From positions 1-5,658 of the forward strand of contig JAQVTV010000077.1 in the NCBI GenBank assembly GCA_028699855.1: a stretch of DNA of 5,658 nt, in the 5' to 3' direction. Each line of letters opens with the position of its first letter. The first letter of the stretch is position 1. Of this stretch, positions 1 to 5,658 are shown in pieces. Made by a program: the position numbers and the translations under genes. This stretch comes from Candidatus Izemoplasmatales bacterium. GTDB lineage: Bacteria > Bacillota_I > Bacilli_A > Izemoplasmatales > Hujiaoplasmataceae. Under the pieces are notes generated by a model, which was given only the letters and a program-made list of their open reading frames with translations, was not told the DNA's origin and searched no databases.

Positions 1-81
1 AAATATTTGGAACGCATCGGCGATCATGCTGTGAACATTGCTGAATGGGTCATCTTTTCTATGACCGGAGAACACGTTTAA
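1..81 (+). CDS. phoU: PhoU family phosphate-signalling protein, C-terminal end only (5' end outside window)
   Basis: Only the last 26 residues and a TAA stop are inside the window; frame 1 is open from the first base. The visible peptide contains YLERIGDHAVNIAEW, which matches the conserved C-terminal helix of PhoU proteins (ERIGDHA.NIAEW), a region that carries metal-cluster ligands in known PhoU structures. PhoU is a cytoplasmic helical protein that connects the PstSCAB phosphate transporter to the PhoR kinase and damps signalling when phosphate is plentiful. The neighbours support the call: phoP begins 12 bases after this stop and phoR follows, so the three are very likely co-transcribed. 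The order phoU-phoP-phoR suggests a pst operon upstream, as in some clostridia; that is inference. Nothing can be said about the N-terminal part. Confidence 0.9.
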   Translation, partial: KYLERIGDHAVNIAEWVIFSMTGEHV

Positions 82-93
82 AGGGAGGAAACC

Positions 94-783
94 ATGTTGA
101 AGCCAATTGTATTTTCTGTGGAAGATGAACATAACATCCAAAACGTCATCAAAATTGCTTTGATGAATTCAGGATATGATGTGATTTGCTTTGATGATGC
201 CAAGCATTTTTTTCTTGCAATGGAGAACGATACGCCGGACCTCGTACTGTTGGATATCATGTTACCGGATATGGATGGGTATGCGATCATTCAAAAAATG
301 AAAGAGAATCCTTTGACGAAAAACATTCCGATTATCATCATTTCCGCGAAAGATGCCGAAATTGATAAGGTGGTTGGACTGGATTTGGGCGCTGACGATT
401 ATGTGGTTAAACCTTTTGGTGTTTTGGAGTTGATCAGTCGTGTCAAGGCTTTGTTACGAAGAAAGACCGATCATTTTCAACAAGATAGTTTTGGTGTGGG
501 AGAATTGCGATTCAACCCTTCAATTCGCGAATGTGCATTTCGGGGTCACAAAGTGACGTTGACCGATAAGGAATTTTCATTGTTGACGCTTCTGGCTCAC
601 AACCCGAATCAAACCCTATCTCGCGCCGAAATCATGAACCAGGTATGGGGATATGCGTATTTTGGCGAAACACGAACTGTGGATGTGCACATTCGAGAGA
701 TTCGGCTAAAACTTCAACAAATGGGCGTTACACCTGACCCGATCCAAACAATTAGGGGTGCAGGATATCGTTTTGTCTTATGA
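94..783 (+). CDS. phoP: PhoP/PhoB-type response regulator (OmpR family)
   Basis: A 229-residue transcription factor with a receiver domain (about 1-122) and an OmpR/PhoB winged-helix DNA-binding domain (about 132-229). Receiver landmarks are visible: acidic pair E10-D11, phosphoacceptor D54 in LLDIMLPDMDG, S84 in IIISAKD, switch residue Y103 and K106 in VVKPFG. The effector domain shows LTDKEFSLLTLLA, the recognition-helix region TRTVDVHIREIRLKL and the terminal RGAGYRFVL hairpin. Length is normal for the family. The ATG start is supported by an AGGGAGG site at 82-88, five bases upstream. It would be phosphorylated by the adjacent kinase and bind Pho-box DNA to control phosphate-scavenging genes. 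The subfamily is assigned from phoU upstream and phoR downstream; the receiver and winged-helix sequence alone would allow other OmpR-type regulators. No PhoP binding sites are evident inside the window. Confidence 0.9.
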   Translation: MLKPIVFSVEDEHNIQNVIKIALMNSGYDVICFDDAKHFFLAMENDTPDLVLLDIMLPDMDGYAIIQKMKENPLTKNIPIIIISAKDAEIDKVVGLDLGADDYVVKPFGVLELISRVKALLRRKTDHFQQDSFGVGELRFNPSIRECAFRGHKVTLTDKEFSLLTLLAHNPNQTLSRAEIMNQVWGYAYFGETRTVDVHIREIRLKLQQMGVTPDPIQTIRGAGYRFVL

Positions 784-2486
784 AAAGACGAATTGGGGTT
801 CAATCTGTTCTCATCGTTTTGTCAGCGTTGTTGACTTTTTTGGTTGGATCTATTTTCATTGTTCAAAACAATTTAAATAAAGCAACCGAAATGAATCTCC
901 GCTATTTTTTAGAAATCATAAAGATAGATTATCTTTCGGGAAACTCTGAACTCGAAATAATTGAGAAGTATGCGGCGATTGAATCTTATATTCGAATCAC
1001 GTTCGTGAACATAGAAGGAGACGTGCTGGCGGATTCATTGGCTGACCAACTCGAAAACCATCTTAATCGTCCTGAGTTTCAGGATTTGGGGGGAGTATAT
1101 GTTCGCACATCACAGACCTTGGGGCGAAAGATGATGTACCTGGCTTCACTCTCCTCAGAAGCAATATATATCCGCATCGCCATTCCCTCTCGTAGCATCA
1201 TGCCGTTTGTCAATGATTTTATCGGCCTATCGATTTGGTTGGCAGGAGCGATATCATTGCTCGCATATGTATTCAGTTCCCTTATGGTGAGACGTGCGAT
1301 GACACCATTTACCAAACTTAACACCATCATGAGCGATGTACTTCTGGGGCAATACAATGAACTGCTTCCGGTAACCAATTATCCTGAGATCAATGAAATT
1401 CTTATTGGAATCAACGAGATTAACCGGCTTATTTCTGATAATATAACGACATTATCTCTAGAAAAGCAAAAAACCGATTTCTTGTTAGAATATATGAATC
1501 AAGGACTCTGTGTACTAGATGCCAAAGGTAATGTCATTCTTGTCAACCGTCATTTGAGGTCACTGTTTTCATTTGATATGAAAATCCATCTTTTTCACAA
1601 TCATCAGTTATTGTTTTTGAACTTTCAAATTCATCAGGTGATTGAAAAAGCCTATTCAATCAAAGGAACCGCAACGTTGATTGTTGAAGTTAATCAGTCT
1701 TATTATTCAGTCGTTGCATCTTATACCAAAACAGGTTGGGACCAACAGCCCGGAGTGGTATTGCTTTTTACCGACGTGACTGCCATGAAGAATATCGAGA
1801 TTCTCAAACGCGATTTTTTTGTGAATGCATCTCACGAGTTAAAATCACCGCTCACGTCGATCATGGGTTCTGCTGAGTTGATGACATCGGGAATGATTAC
1901 TATGCCCGAACAAATGAAAGACCTTGGGCTGCGTATTTTCGAAGAAGCCAAGCGCATGAATAAACTTGTCATCGACATGCTGAGTTTATCCAAGTATGAG
2001 AACATCACACCTGCAAGAACAGATACACCGATTCAATTGAAAAGCGTGCTTCATGAAATCATCGCTTCACTGGAACCTATTATGGCACAAAAAGGAATTC
2101 AATTCCTAGATGAGGCCAAAGCGGTTATCTATAATGCCAATCAAGAACATATGGAACAATTGTTGCGCAACATCATTGAAAACAGCATTCAATACGGGAT
2201 TGATTCGGGGTGGGTGAAAGTCCGAATCTATGAAGACAATGATGTTGTATATATCGAAGTTCAGGACAATGGAATCGGCATTCCGATGAATGAACAAGGA
2301 AGAGTGTTTGAGCGATTCTATCGCGTGGATAAAGCTAGGAGCAAAAAAAGCGGTGGAACAGGGTTGGGACTATCAATTGTCAAGCACATTGTTTTGATGT
2401 ATCAGGGAGAGATAAATCTTTCGAGCGCGGAAGGAAAAGGGACCACGATAACGATCACTCTTCCCAAAAATTTCAATAATCGATAG
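780..2486 (+). CDS. phoR: PhoR-type membrane sensor histidine kinase
   Basis: A 568-residue kinase, close to Bacillus PhoR in length. Order of parts: transmembrane helix 1 (about 9-29); an extracytoplasmic domain of about 115 residues (about 31-146) holding the G-D-VLADS and LENHLNRPE motifs typical of PhoR/WalK-like sensors; transmembrane helix 2 (about 147-170); a HAMP-like linker (about 171-225); a PAS-like domain (about 230-335); a HisKA dimerisation domain with phosphoacceptor H352 in SHELKSPLTS; and a HATPase_c domain with the N box (NIIENS, N468), G1 box (DNGIGIP, 496-502), F box (VFERFYR, 509-515) and G2 box (GGTGLGLSIVK, 525-535). All catalytic motifs are intact. It should autophosphorylate H352 and pass phosphate to D54 of the preceding regulator. 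The start codon overlaps the regulator's stop (ATGA) and has no well-spaced Shine-Dalgarno site, so translation is probably coupled. The identity as a phosphate sensor rests on phoU next door; the sensor domain alone does not prove the ligand. Confidence 0.9.
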   Translation: MKRRIGVQSVLIVLSALLTFLVGSIFIVQNNLNKATEMNLRYFLEIIKIDYLSGNSELEIIEKYAAIESYIRITFVNIEGDVLADSLADQLENHLNRPEFQDLGGVYVRTSQTLGRKMMYLASLSSEAIYIRIAIPSRSIMPFVNDFIGLSIWLAGAISLLAYVFSSLMVRRAMTPFTKLNTIMSDVLLGQYNELLPVTNYPEINEILIGINEINRLISDNITTLSLEKQKTDFLLEYMNQGLCVLDAKGNVILVNRHLRSLFSFDMKIHLFHNHQLLFLNFQIHQVIEKAYSIKGTATLIVEVNQSYYSVVASYTKTGWDQQPGVVLLFTDVTAMKNIEILKRDFFVNASHELKSPLTSIMGSAELMTSGMITMPEQMKDLGLRIFEEAKRMNKLVIDMLSLSKYENITPARTDTPIQLKSVLHEIIASLEPIMAQKGIQFLDEAKAVIYNANQEHMEQLLRNIIENSIQYGIDSGWVKVRIYEDNDVVYIEVQDNGIGIPMNEQGRVFERFYRVDKARSKKSGGTGLGLSIVKHIVLMYQGEINLSSAEGKGTTITITLPKNFNNR

Positions 2487-2489
2487 TTG

Positions 2490-2514
2490 GGCGTCCCGAT
2501 GTCGGGACGCCTTT
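2490..2514 (+). terminator. Rho-independent terminator of the pho operon
   Basis: A perfect 9-bp GC-rich stem (2490-2498 with 2503-2511) encloses the loop ATGT; an additional A-T pair could close it further. It begins four bases after the phoR stop. The T tract is short (TTT, then AATTAA), so termination may be less than complete, but position and stem strength fit an operon end. Confidence 0.8.
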
Positions 2515-2565
2515 AATTAACGAATCGTCAATGAATTTTTCTTTGATAAAAGGCAAAGAATACCA

Positions 2566-2594
2566 TTTATTTTCTTAAATATCGAGGGTATAAT
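2566..2594 (+). promoter_or_regulatory. Likely sigma-A-type promoter of the Y-family polymerase operon
   Basis: A perfect TATAAT -10 box lies at 2589-2594. The best -35 candidate at 17-bp spacing is TTTATT (2566-2571), only three of six matches to consensus, and there is no TG extension, so basal activity may be modest or need an activator. A transcript would start near 2601, giving a leader of about 18 bases. I looked for a Gram-positive LexA box (GAAC-N4-GTTC) in 2487-2618 and did not find one. Confidence 0.6.
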
Positions 2595-2618
2595 AAGGGG
2601 TGAAAGAGAGGGGCGAGG

Positions 2619-3884
2619 ATGGAAGAATATCGGTTGCATAAACACATCATGTGCATCGATTTAAAAAGCTTCTATGCATCGGTTGAATGCAGTCTTTTAG
2701 GCTTGGATCCATTCAAAACCCCACTGGTGGTAGCGGATCACGGACGCGGCGGCGGTTCGATTGTTCTTGCGGTCACGCCTTATCTGAAAAAATTGGGCGT
2801 GCCCAATCGATGTCGTATTTACGAACTCCCCAAGAACCTTAAAATCATTTTTCAAAAACCGCGTATGGAAAAATACCTCGAGTATTCAGCGAAGATCATC
2901 GAAATTTATCTTCAATTCGTGGCCGAAGAAGACTTGTATGTTTATTCTGTCGATGAAGTATTCATGGACTTGACACACTATTTGGATTATTACAATAAGA
3001 CGGATTACGCGATTGCCAAAATGATTATGGATCGCGTCTACAAGGAAACCCGAGTCTATTCGAGTTGCGGTATCGGTCCGAACATGCTTTTGGCCAAACT
3101 GGCCTTGGACTTGGAATCAAAAAGCCAGAAGGATTTTATTGCACAATGGGATTATGCGGATATCCCTCAGAAATTGTGGCCGATCACGCCTCTCAGCAAG
3201 ATGTGGGGTATCGGGCACAATATGCAGGCCCATTTCAATAAAATGGGATTTTATACCGTGGGAGACATCGCTCAAGCGGATGTCAAGCGAATCAAAAAAC
3301 GCTTAGGTATCATCGGCGAAGAAATCTATTATCATACGCACGGAATCGACATGAGCGTGATGCAAGACCGTTTAAAACTCAAACCCGTCAGTAAATCCTA
3401 TGGGACCGGACAAACTTTGTTTCGCGATTATTACAAACCGGAAATTTTCCAAATTATTTTGGAGATGGTTGATGATGTGTGTCGCCGTCTTAGAATCGCG
3501 CGCAAACAAGCCCGCACCATCCATTTCGGAATCGGGTACGGAAAAGAAATCGGTGGGGGTTTTGCGCGGCAAATCCGTCTGGAACAGCCCTCGCAAAACG
3601 AATCCGTCATTTATCGCGCATGTTTGAAACTGTTTGACTTACATTATGAAGACAATCCGATTCGTCGAGTGCACGTGGGGGTATCGGGTTTGACGAGCCA
3701 TCAAGATTATCAATTCAGCTTGTTTGAGGATGTCGAGAAAGTCGTCAAGGAACAACAACTCTTTTGGGCCATGGATGATGTCAAGATCCGTTTTGGAAAA
3801 AACAGTGTCGTGCGTACCTCAAGTGAAACCGAAGCTTCAACCATCAAAGCACGCAACGACATGATCGGAGGCCATCATGCCTAG
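2619..3884 (+). CDS. Y-family translesion DNA polymerase, UvrX/YqjW (UmuC-like) type
   Basis: A 421-residue error-prone DNA polymerase expected to copy past damaged bases. Palm catalytic residues are visible: D14 in CIDLKSFYASVE, with Y19 in the steric-gate position, and D112-E113 in SVDEVFMD. CGIGPNMLLAKLALD (150-164) is the conserved palm segment of the family. A helix-hairpin-helix-like stretch with GIG at 197-199 follows in the thumb, then the little-finger domain (roughly 245-360). QFSLF (365-369) matches the sliding-clamp binding pentapeptide (QL[SD]LF type), followed by a tail of about 52 residues. The RGGGSIVLAVTPYLKKLGV and KLWPI...WGIG features resemble Bacillus UvrX/YqjW more than DinB (Pol IV). 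The start is supported by AGAGGGG (2607-2613), five bases before ATG. A YolD-family gene overlaps its 3' end, the usual partner of UvrX. Such polymerases are often SOS-controlled and often carried by phages or conjugative elements, but no mobile-element genes are visible here. Confidence 0.9.
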   Translation: MEEYRLHKHIMCIDLKSFYASVECSLLGLDPFKTPLVVADHGRGGGSIVLAVTPYLKKLGVPNRCRIYELPKNLKIIFQKPRMEKYLEYSAKIIEIYLQFVAEEDLYVYSVDEVFMDLTHYLDYYNKTDYAIAKMIMDRVYKETRVYSSCGIGPNMLLAKLALDLESKSQKDFIAQWDYADIPQKLWPITPLSKMWGIGHNMQAHFNKMGFYTVGDIAQADVKRIKKRLGIIGEEIYYHTHGIDMSVMQDRLKLKPVSKSYGTGQTLFRDYYKPEIFQIILEMVDDVCRRLRIARKQARTIHFGIGYGKEIGGGFARQIRLEQPSQNESVIYRACLKLFDLHYEDNPIRRVHVGVSGLTSHQDYQFSLFEDVEKVVKEQQLFWAMDDVKIRFGKNSVVRTSSETEASTIKARNDMIGGHHA

Positions 3885-4206
3885 CACATATGTGGATCGC
3901 GGGATCATCAAATGGAGCCCGTTCGACGCCCTTGTCGGTTATCACTCGTTGTTGGAGGAAATGCGCTATCGTTTAGGCAAAAAGGAAAAGCCTATGCTCA
4001 GCGATGACGATTATCAGGAACTGAATTGGAAACTTGAACAAGCGCTCCGGGAAAGTCGGGAAATTGAGATTCGTTATTACGTCGATGGGTATATCCGCTT
4101 CACATTCGGTAGCGTCAAAAAAGTGGATTATCAGAAAAAATGCATCGTATTATCGACCTCTGAAGCTTTGAAGGCCGAAGATATCATCGAAATCCGTTTT
4201 GTGTGA
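3877..4206 (+). CDS. YolD-like family protein
   Basis: A 109-residue protein with the YolD signature near its N terminus (DRGIIKWSPFDAL, residues 7-19), a central helix around PMLSDDDYQELNWKLEQAL, and a C-terminal beta-rich part including IEIRYYVDGYIRFTFGSVKKVDY. Length is typical of YolD proteins. The family's biochemical role is not established; its recurrent pairing with UvrX/YqjW-type polymerases has led to the idea that it is an accessory or regulatory partner, perhaps comparable to UmuD. No membrane segment or signal peptide is apparent. Its ATG lies inside the polymerase gene (8-base overlap), preceded by GGAGG at 3867-3871 with five bases of spacing, so it has its own ribosome site and is in the same transcript. 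In Bacillus phage SP-beta the yolD gene precedes uvrX; here it follows the polymerase. The stop is TGA. Confidence 0.9.
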   Translation: MPSTYVDRGIIKWSPFDALVGYHSLLEEMRYRLGKKEKPMLSDDDYQELNWKLEQALRESREIEIRYYVDGYIRFTFGSVKKVDYQKKCIVLSTSEALKAEDIIEIRFV

Positions 4207-4284
4207 GAAGAAAGATGATCTACACGGTACAATGACGCATTATGAATTGATCTAATCGTCTAGTATCGATTCAACACACCACGC

Positions 4285-4320
4285 ACACCCCGAGTTATCA
4301 TGACTTGGGGTGTTATTTAT
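4285..4320 (+). terminator. Rho-independent terminator after the polymerase/YolD operon
   Basis: An 11-bp stem (4285-4295 with 4303-4313, one G-U pair) with loop TATCATG carries a CCCC/GGGG core and is followed by T-rich TATTTAT. It lies about 80 bases after the yolD-like stop, leaving a 3' untranslated stretch (4207-4284) in which I see no gene. The region between this hairpin and the ispE promoter also holds nothing recognisable. Confidence 0.75.
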
Positions 4321-4365
4321 CGTTCGAGGTTCAATGCATTGTCGGATCTTATTTCAGAGGGTATA

Positions 4366-4394
4366 TTTAAAAATGTGCATATGTATGATACAAT
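4366..4394 (+). promoter_or_regulatory. Promoter of ispE, extended -10 type
   Basis: TTTAAA (-35, 4366-4371; four of six consensus matches) is separated by 17 bases from TACAAT (-10, 4389-4394), which is preceded by TG at 4386-4387 to make an extended -10 element. Transcription would start near 4401, where the Shine-Dalgarno site begins, leaving a leader of only about 15 bases. Confidence 0.65.
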
Positions 4395-4400
4395 AAATGA

Positions 4401-4407
4401 AAAGGAG
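4401..4407 (+). promoter_or_regulatory. Ribosome binding site that decides the ispE start
   Basis: AAAGGAG sits eight bases before ATG at 4416. A GTG at 4407 in the same frame would add three residues (M-G-N) but its first base is the last base of this site, so it cannot be the start used with it. The ATG is therefore chosen. Confidence 0.85.
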
Positions 4408-4415
4408 TGGGGAAC

Positions 4416-5267
4416 ATGATCACTGAAAAAGCATATGCCAAAGTGAATCTATTTCTCAATGTCGTGGGAAAAAGAAAAGATGGCTATCATGACTTGGAAA
4501 TGATCAATGCCAAAATCGATCTCTATGACACGGTGACCATCGAACAGATAGACGTTCCCGGAATGGCGATTATCGTTTCAAACGATTTGTTTTTGTCGAA
4601 TCAAAACAATATCGTTCATGATGTGGCGACACACATGGCAAGAAAGTATCTTTCTGAATCGGGAATCAAAGTATCGATAGACAAAAAAATACCTTTTGGA
4701 GCCGGACTGGCAGGAAATTCTGCCGACGCTGCAGCAATAATCAAGGGTGTCAATCATTTATTCAATTTGGAACTGACTTTTTCAGAAATGGTCGATATCG
4801 CGCTGTTATATGGTGCAGATATTCCGTATTGTCTCATCGACGCGCCGGCGTTGATCGAAGGAGTCGGGGAGAAAATCACACCCATCTCTGTCGATTGGGG
4901 AGGCTATGGTGTGTTACTGGTCCACCCCAAAGTATATGTCGCGACTCAAGATGTGTTTACGTTGGGAGACAAAAAAGGATTCGATGAAGGGGATTTCAAA
5001 GCCGCAATCAAAGCCCTTAAAGATCGCGATATATCGCTGTTTGTTTCGAAGATGCACAACGCGTTGCAACACCTGTCGCTCGAAGCGAACCCGGTGGTCG
5101 CGGACGCCTTTCAATGCATGGGTGAATCCCTGGGGACGGAAGGCATCATCATGACGGGGTCCGGTTCGACTTTGATCAAGTTATTTCAACCCCCTGCACA
5201 AGCAGTTGATGAGTTTATCGCCAAATACTGCGATCGATATTTTATTAACATATATAAATTTTTATAA
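4416..5267 (+). CDS. ispE: 4-diphosphocytidyl-2-C-methyl-D-erythritol kinase
   Basis: A 283-residue GHMP-family kinase, the usual IspE length. It phosphorylates the 2-hydroxyl of CDP-methylerythritol using ATP, the fourth step of the MEP route to isopentenyl diphosphate, in the cytoplasm. Visible signatures: AKVNLFLNVVGKRKDGYHDL at the N terminus, with K9, N11 and H25 in substrate-site positions; the glycine-rich ATP loop PFGAGLAGNSADAAA (93-107); D135 in GADIPY, the position of the catalytic aspartate; and the C-terminal GHMP motif MTGSGSTLIKLF. The ATP loop departs from the common GLAGG/GLGGGSSDAA form, with N101 where a glycine is usual. The start is set by AAAGGAG (see separate entry). 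It has its own promoter and no clear terminator before the next gene, so some transcripts may run into spoVG. Presence of this gene implies isoprenoids are made by the MEP pathway, not mevalonate. Confidence 0.95.
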   Translation: MITEKAYAKVNLFLNVVGKRKDGYHDLEMINAKIDLYDTVTIEQIDVPGMAIIVSNDLFLSNQNNIVHDVATHMARKYLSESGIKVSIDKKIPFGAGLAGNSADAAAIIKGVNHLFNLELTFSEMVDIALLYGADIPYCLIDAPALIEGVGEKITPISVDWGGYGVLLVHPKVYVATQDVFTLGDKKGFDEGDFKAAIKALKDRDISLFVSKMHNALQHLSLEANPVVADAFQCMGESLGTEGIIMTGSGSTLIKLFQPPAQAVDEFIAKYCDRYFINIYKFL

Positions 5268-5285
5268 TTTTATTTTAATTTATTG

Positions 5286-5314
5286 TTGGAAAAGGTCATG
5301 CTAAGTGATATAAT
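5286..5314 (+). promoter_or_regulatory. Promoter of spoVG, strong extended -10 type
   Basis: TTGGAA (-35, 5286-5291; four of six matches) is spaced 17 bases from a perfect TATAAT (-10, 5309-5314) with TG at 5306-5307 as an extended -10. This is the best promoter in the window. Start of transcription would fall near 5321, giving a leader of about 15 bases. In Bacillus spoVG is read by sigma-H; the sequence here looks like an ordinary housekeeping sigma promoter. Confidence 0.75.
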
Positions 5315-5323
5315 CATGATAAA

Positions 5324-5329
5324 GAGGTG
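5324..5329 (+). promoter_or_regulatory. Ribosome binding site that decides the spoVG start
   Basis: GAGGTG, within AAAGAGGTGG, lies six bases before ATG at 5336. An in-frame GTG at 5327 falls inside this site and would add three residues (M-V-I) not seen at the start of SpoVG proteins, so the ATG is preferred. Confidence 0.85.
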
Positions 5330-5335
5330 GTAATT

Positions 5336-5605
5336 ATGTTAATTACCGAGGTGCGCGCAAAAAGAGTTAATGGAGATAACCGATTAGTCGGGATTGCCGC
5401 CATCACCATCGATGAGTGCTTCGTTGTACACGAGCTGAGAATCATTGAAGGAAAAAACGGTCTGTTTGTGGCGATGCCAAGCCGTAAGATGCCAAACGGG
5501 GAATTCAAGGATGTTGCACATCCGATCAACACGGAAACCCGCAGCGCAATCGAAAGAGCCGTACTGGAGGCTTTTGAAAAACTTCCCGAGCTCAGTTCTG
5601 AATAA
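5336..5605 (+). CDS. spoVG: SpoVG family nucleic-acid-binding regulator
   Basis: An 89-residue protein alignable by eye with SpoVG over nearly its whole length: ITEVRAKRVNGDNRLVGIAA at the N terminus, FVVHELRIIEGKNGLFVAMPS in the core, and GEFKDVAHPIN followed by the C-terminal helix TRSAIERAVLEAFEKL. Bacillus SpoVG is slightly longer (about 97 residues). The family was named for a role in spore cortex formation and septation, but it is also found in non-spore-formers such as Listeria, Staphylococcus and Borrelia, where it binds DNA and RNA and tunes gene expression. It is cytoplasmic with no membrane segment. It follows ispE, a neighbourhood shared with Bacillus, has its own strong promoter, and is closed by a terminator, so it is probably expressed well and mostly as a single-gene transcript. 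Confidence 0.95.
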   Translation: MLITEVRAKRVNGDNRLVGIAAITIDECFVVHELRIIEGKNGLFVAMPSRKMPNGEFKDVAHPINTETRSAIERAVLEAFEKLPELSSE

Positions 5606-5620
5606 TTCTTTTTGTCACCC

Positions 5621-5654
5621 AAAGTGCTGACCTGATAAAAGTTGGCACTTTTTT
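5621..5654 (+). terminator. Rho-independent terminator after spoVG
   Basis: An 11-bp stem (5621-5631 with 5641-5651, two G-U pairs) closes a 9-base loop and runs into six T residues (5649-5654). It starts 16 bases after the spoVG stop. This is the classic hairpin plus T tract and ends the last transcription unit of the window. Confidence 0.85.
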
Positions 5655-5658
5655 AATT

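Noticed and set aside
1079..1378. 99-codon open frame on the - strand inside phoR
   Set aside because: Lies wholly across the sensor and second membrane segment of phoR, has no family resemblance and no promoter that I can see.
2521..2543. Imperfect palindrome around CGAATCGTCAATG considered as a diverged LexA site
   Set aside because: Only the outer AATT ends match in both arms; the half-sites do not fit GAAC-N4-GTTC.
3400..3627. 75-codon + strand frame inside the polymerase gene
   Set aside because: Overlaps the conserved little-finger coding region in another frame; no ribosome site or recognisable motif.
2619..4206. Possible horizontal acquisition of the polymerase/YolD unit based on composition
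   Set aside because: Hand counts of a few 60-base rows give about 45-55% GC in the polymerase against about 27-43% in phoR, but an ispE row also reaches about 52%. The difference is not specific to this unit.
4374..4392. TGT...ACA near-palindrome overlapping the ispE promoter spacer, considered as an operator
   Set aside because: Only three outer base pairs match at equal spacing; the rest is unpaired, so it is probably chance in AT-rich DNA.
5245..5285. TTAACA-like repeats near the end of ispE considered as a Pho box
   Set aside because: Only one TTAACA-like hexamer, no 11-base-spaced direct repeats, and it lies in the coding end of ispE and simple AT-rich sequence.
5314..5622. 102-codon open frame on the - strand opposite spoVG
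   Set aside because: It mirrors a strongly conserved spoVG reading frame, its product resembles no family I know, and its ends overlap the spoVG ribosome site and terminator. It is a shadow frame.

Overview
The window reads as a piece of a low-to-moderate GC Bacillota (Firmicutes-type) chromosome. Shine-Dalgarno sites are strong, SpoVG, UvrX-like and YolD-like proteins are present, and all genes lie on the + strand. TGA is used as a stop codon (phoP, yolD-like gene) and Trp is TGG, so the genetic code is standard and this is not a code-4 mycoplasma. The protein style would fit a deep Bacillota lineage (Erysipelotrichia, Acholeplasma or Izemoplasma-like), but that placement is an impression and not proven here.

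Region 1 (1-2511): the 3' end of phoU, then phoP and phoR, a phosphate-type two-component system. The phoP start follows the phoU stop by 12 bases, and the phoP stop overlaps the phoR start as ATGA. A GC-rich hairpin ends the unit. PhoU normally links the Pst phosphate transporter to the PhoR kinase, so pst genes probably lie just upstream of the window.

Region 2 (2512-4320): a two-gene DNA damage-tolerance unit. It has its own promoter, a UvrX/YqjW-type Y-family DNA polymerase with catalytic residues and a clamp-binding peptide, and a YolD-family protein whose start overlaps the polymerase stop. A hairpin terminator follows.

Region 3 (4321-5658): ispE (MEP isoprenoid pathway kinase) and spoVG (small nucleic-acid-binding regulator), each with its own extended -10 promoter, closed by a strong terminator. 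In Bacillus these genes lie in the same neighbourhood but are separated by purR and yabJ, which are absent here.

All eight coding regions belong to known families and I do not see a wholly new system. The points most worth checking are the polymerase/YolD pair with its reversed order and no visible LexA box, the consistently very short 5' leaders at three promoters, the shortened ispE-spoVG locus, and a variant ATP-binding loop in IspE.
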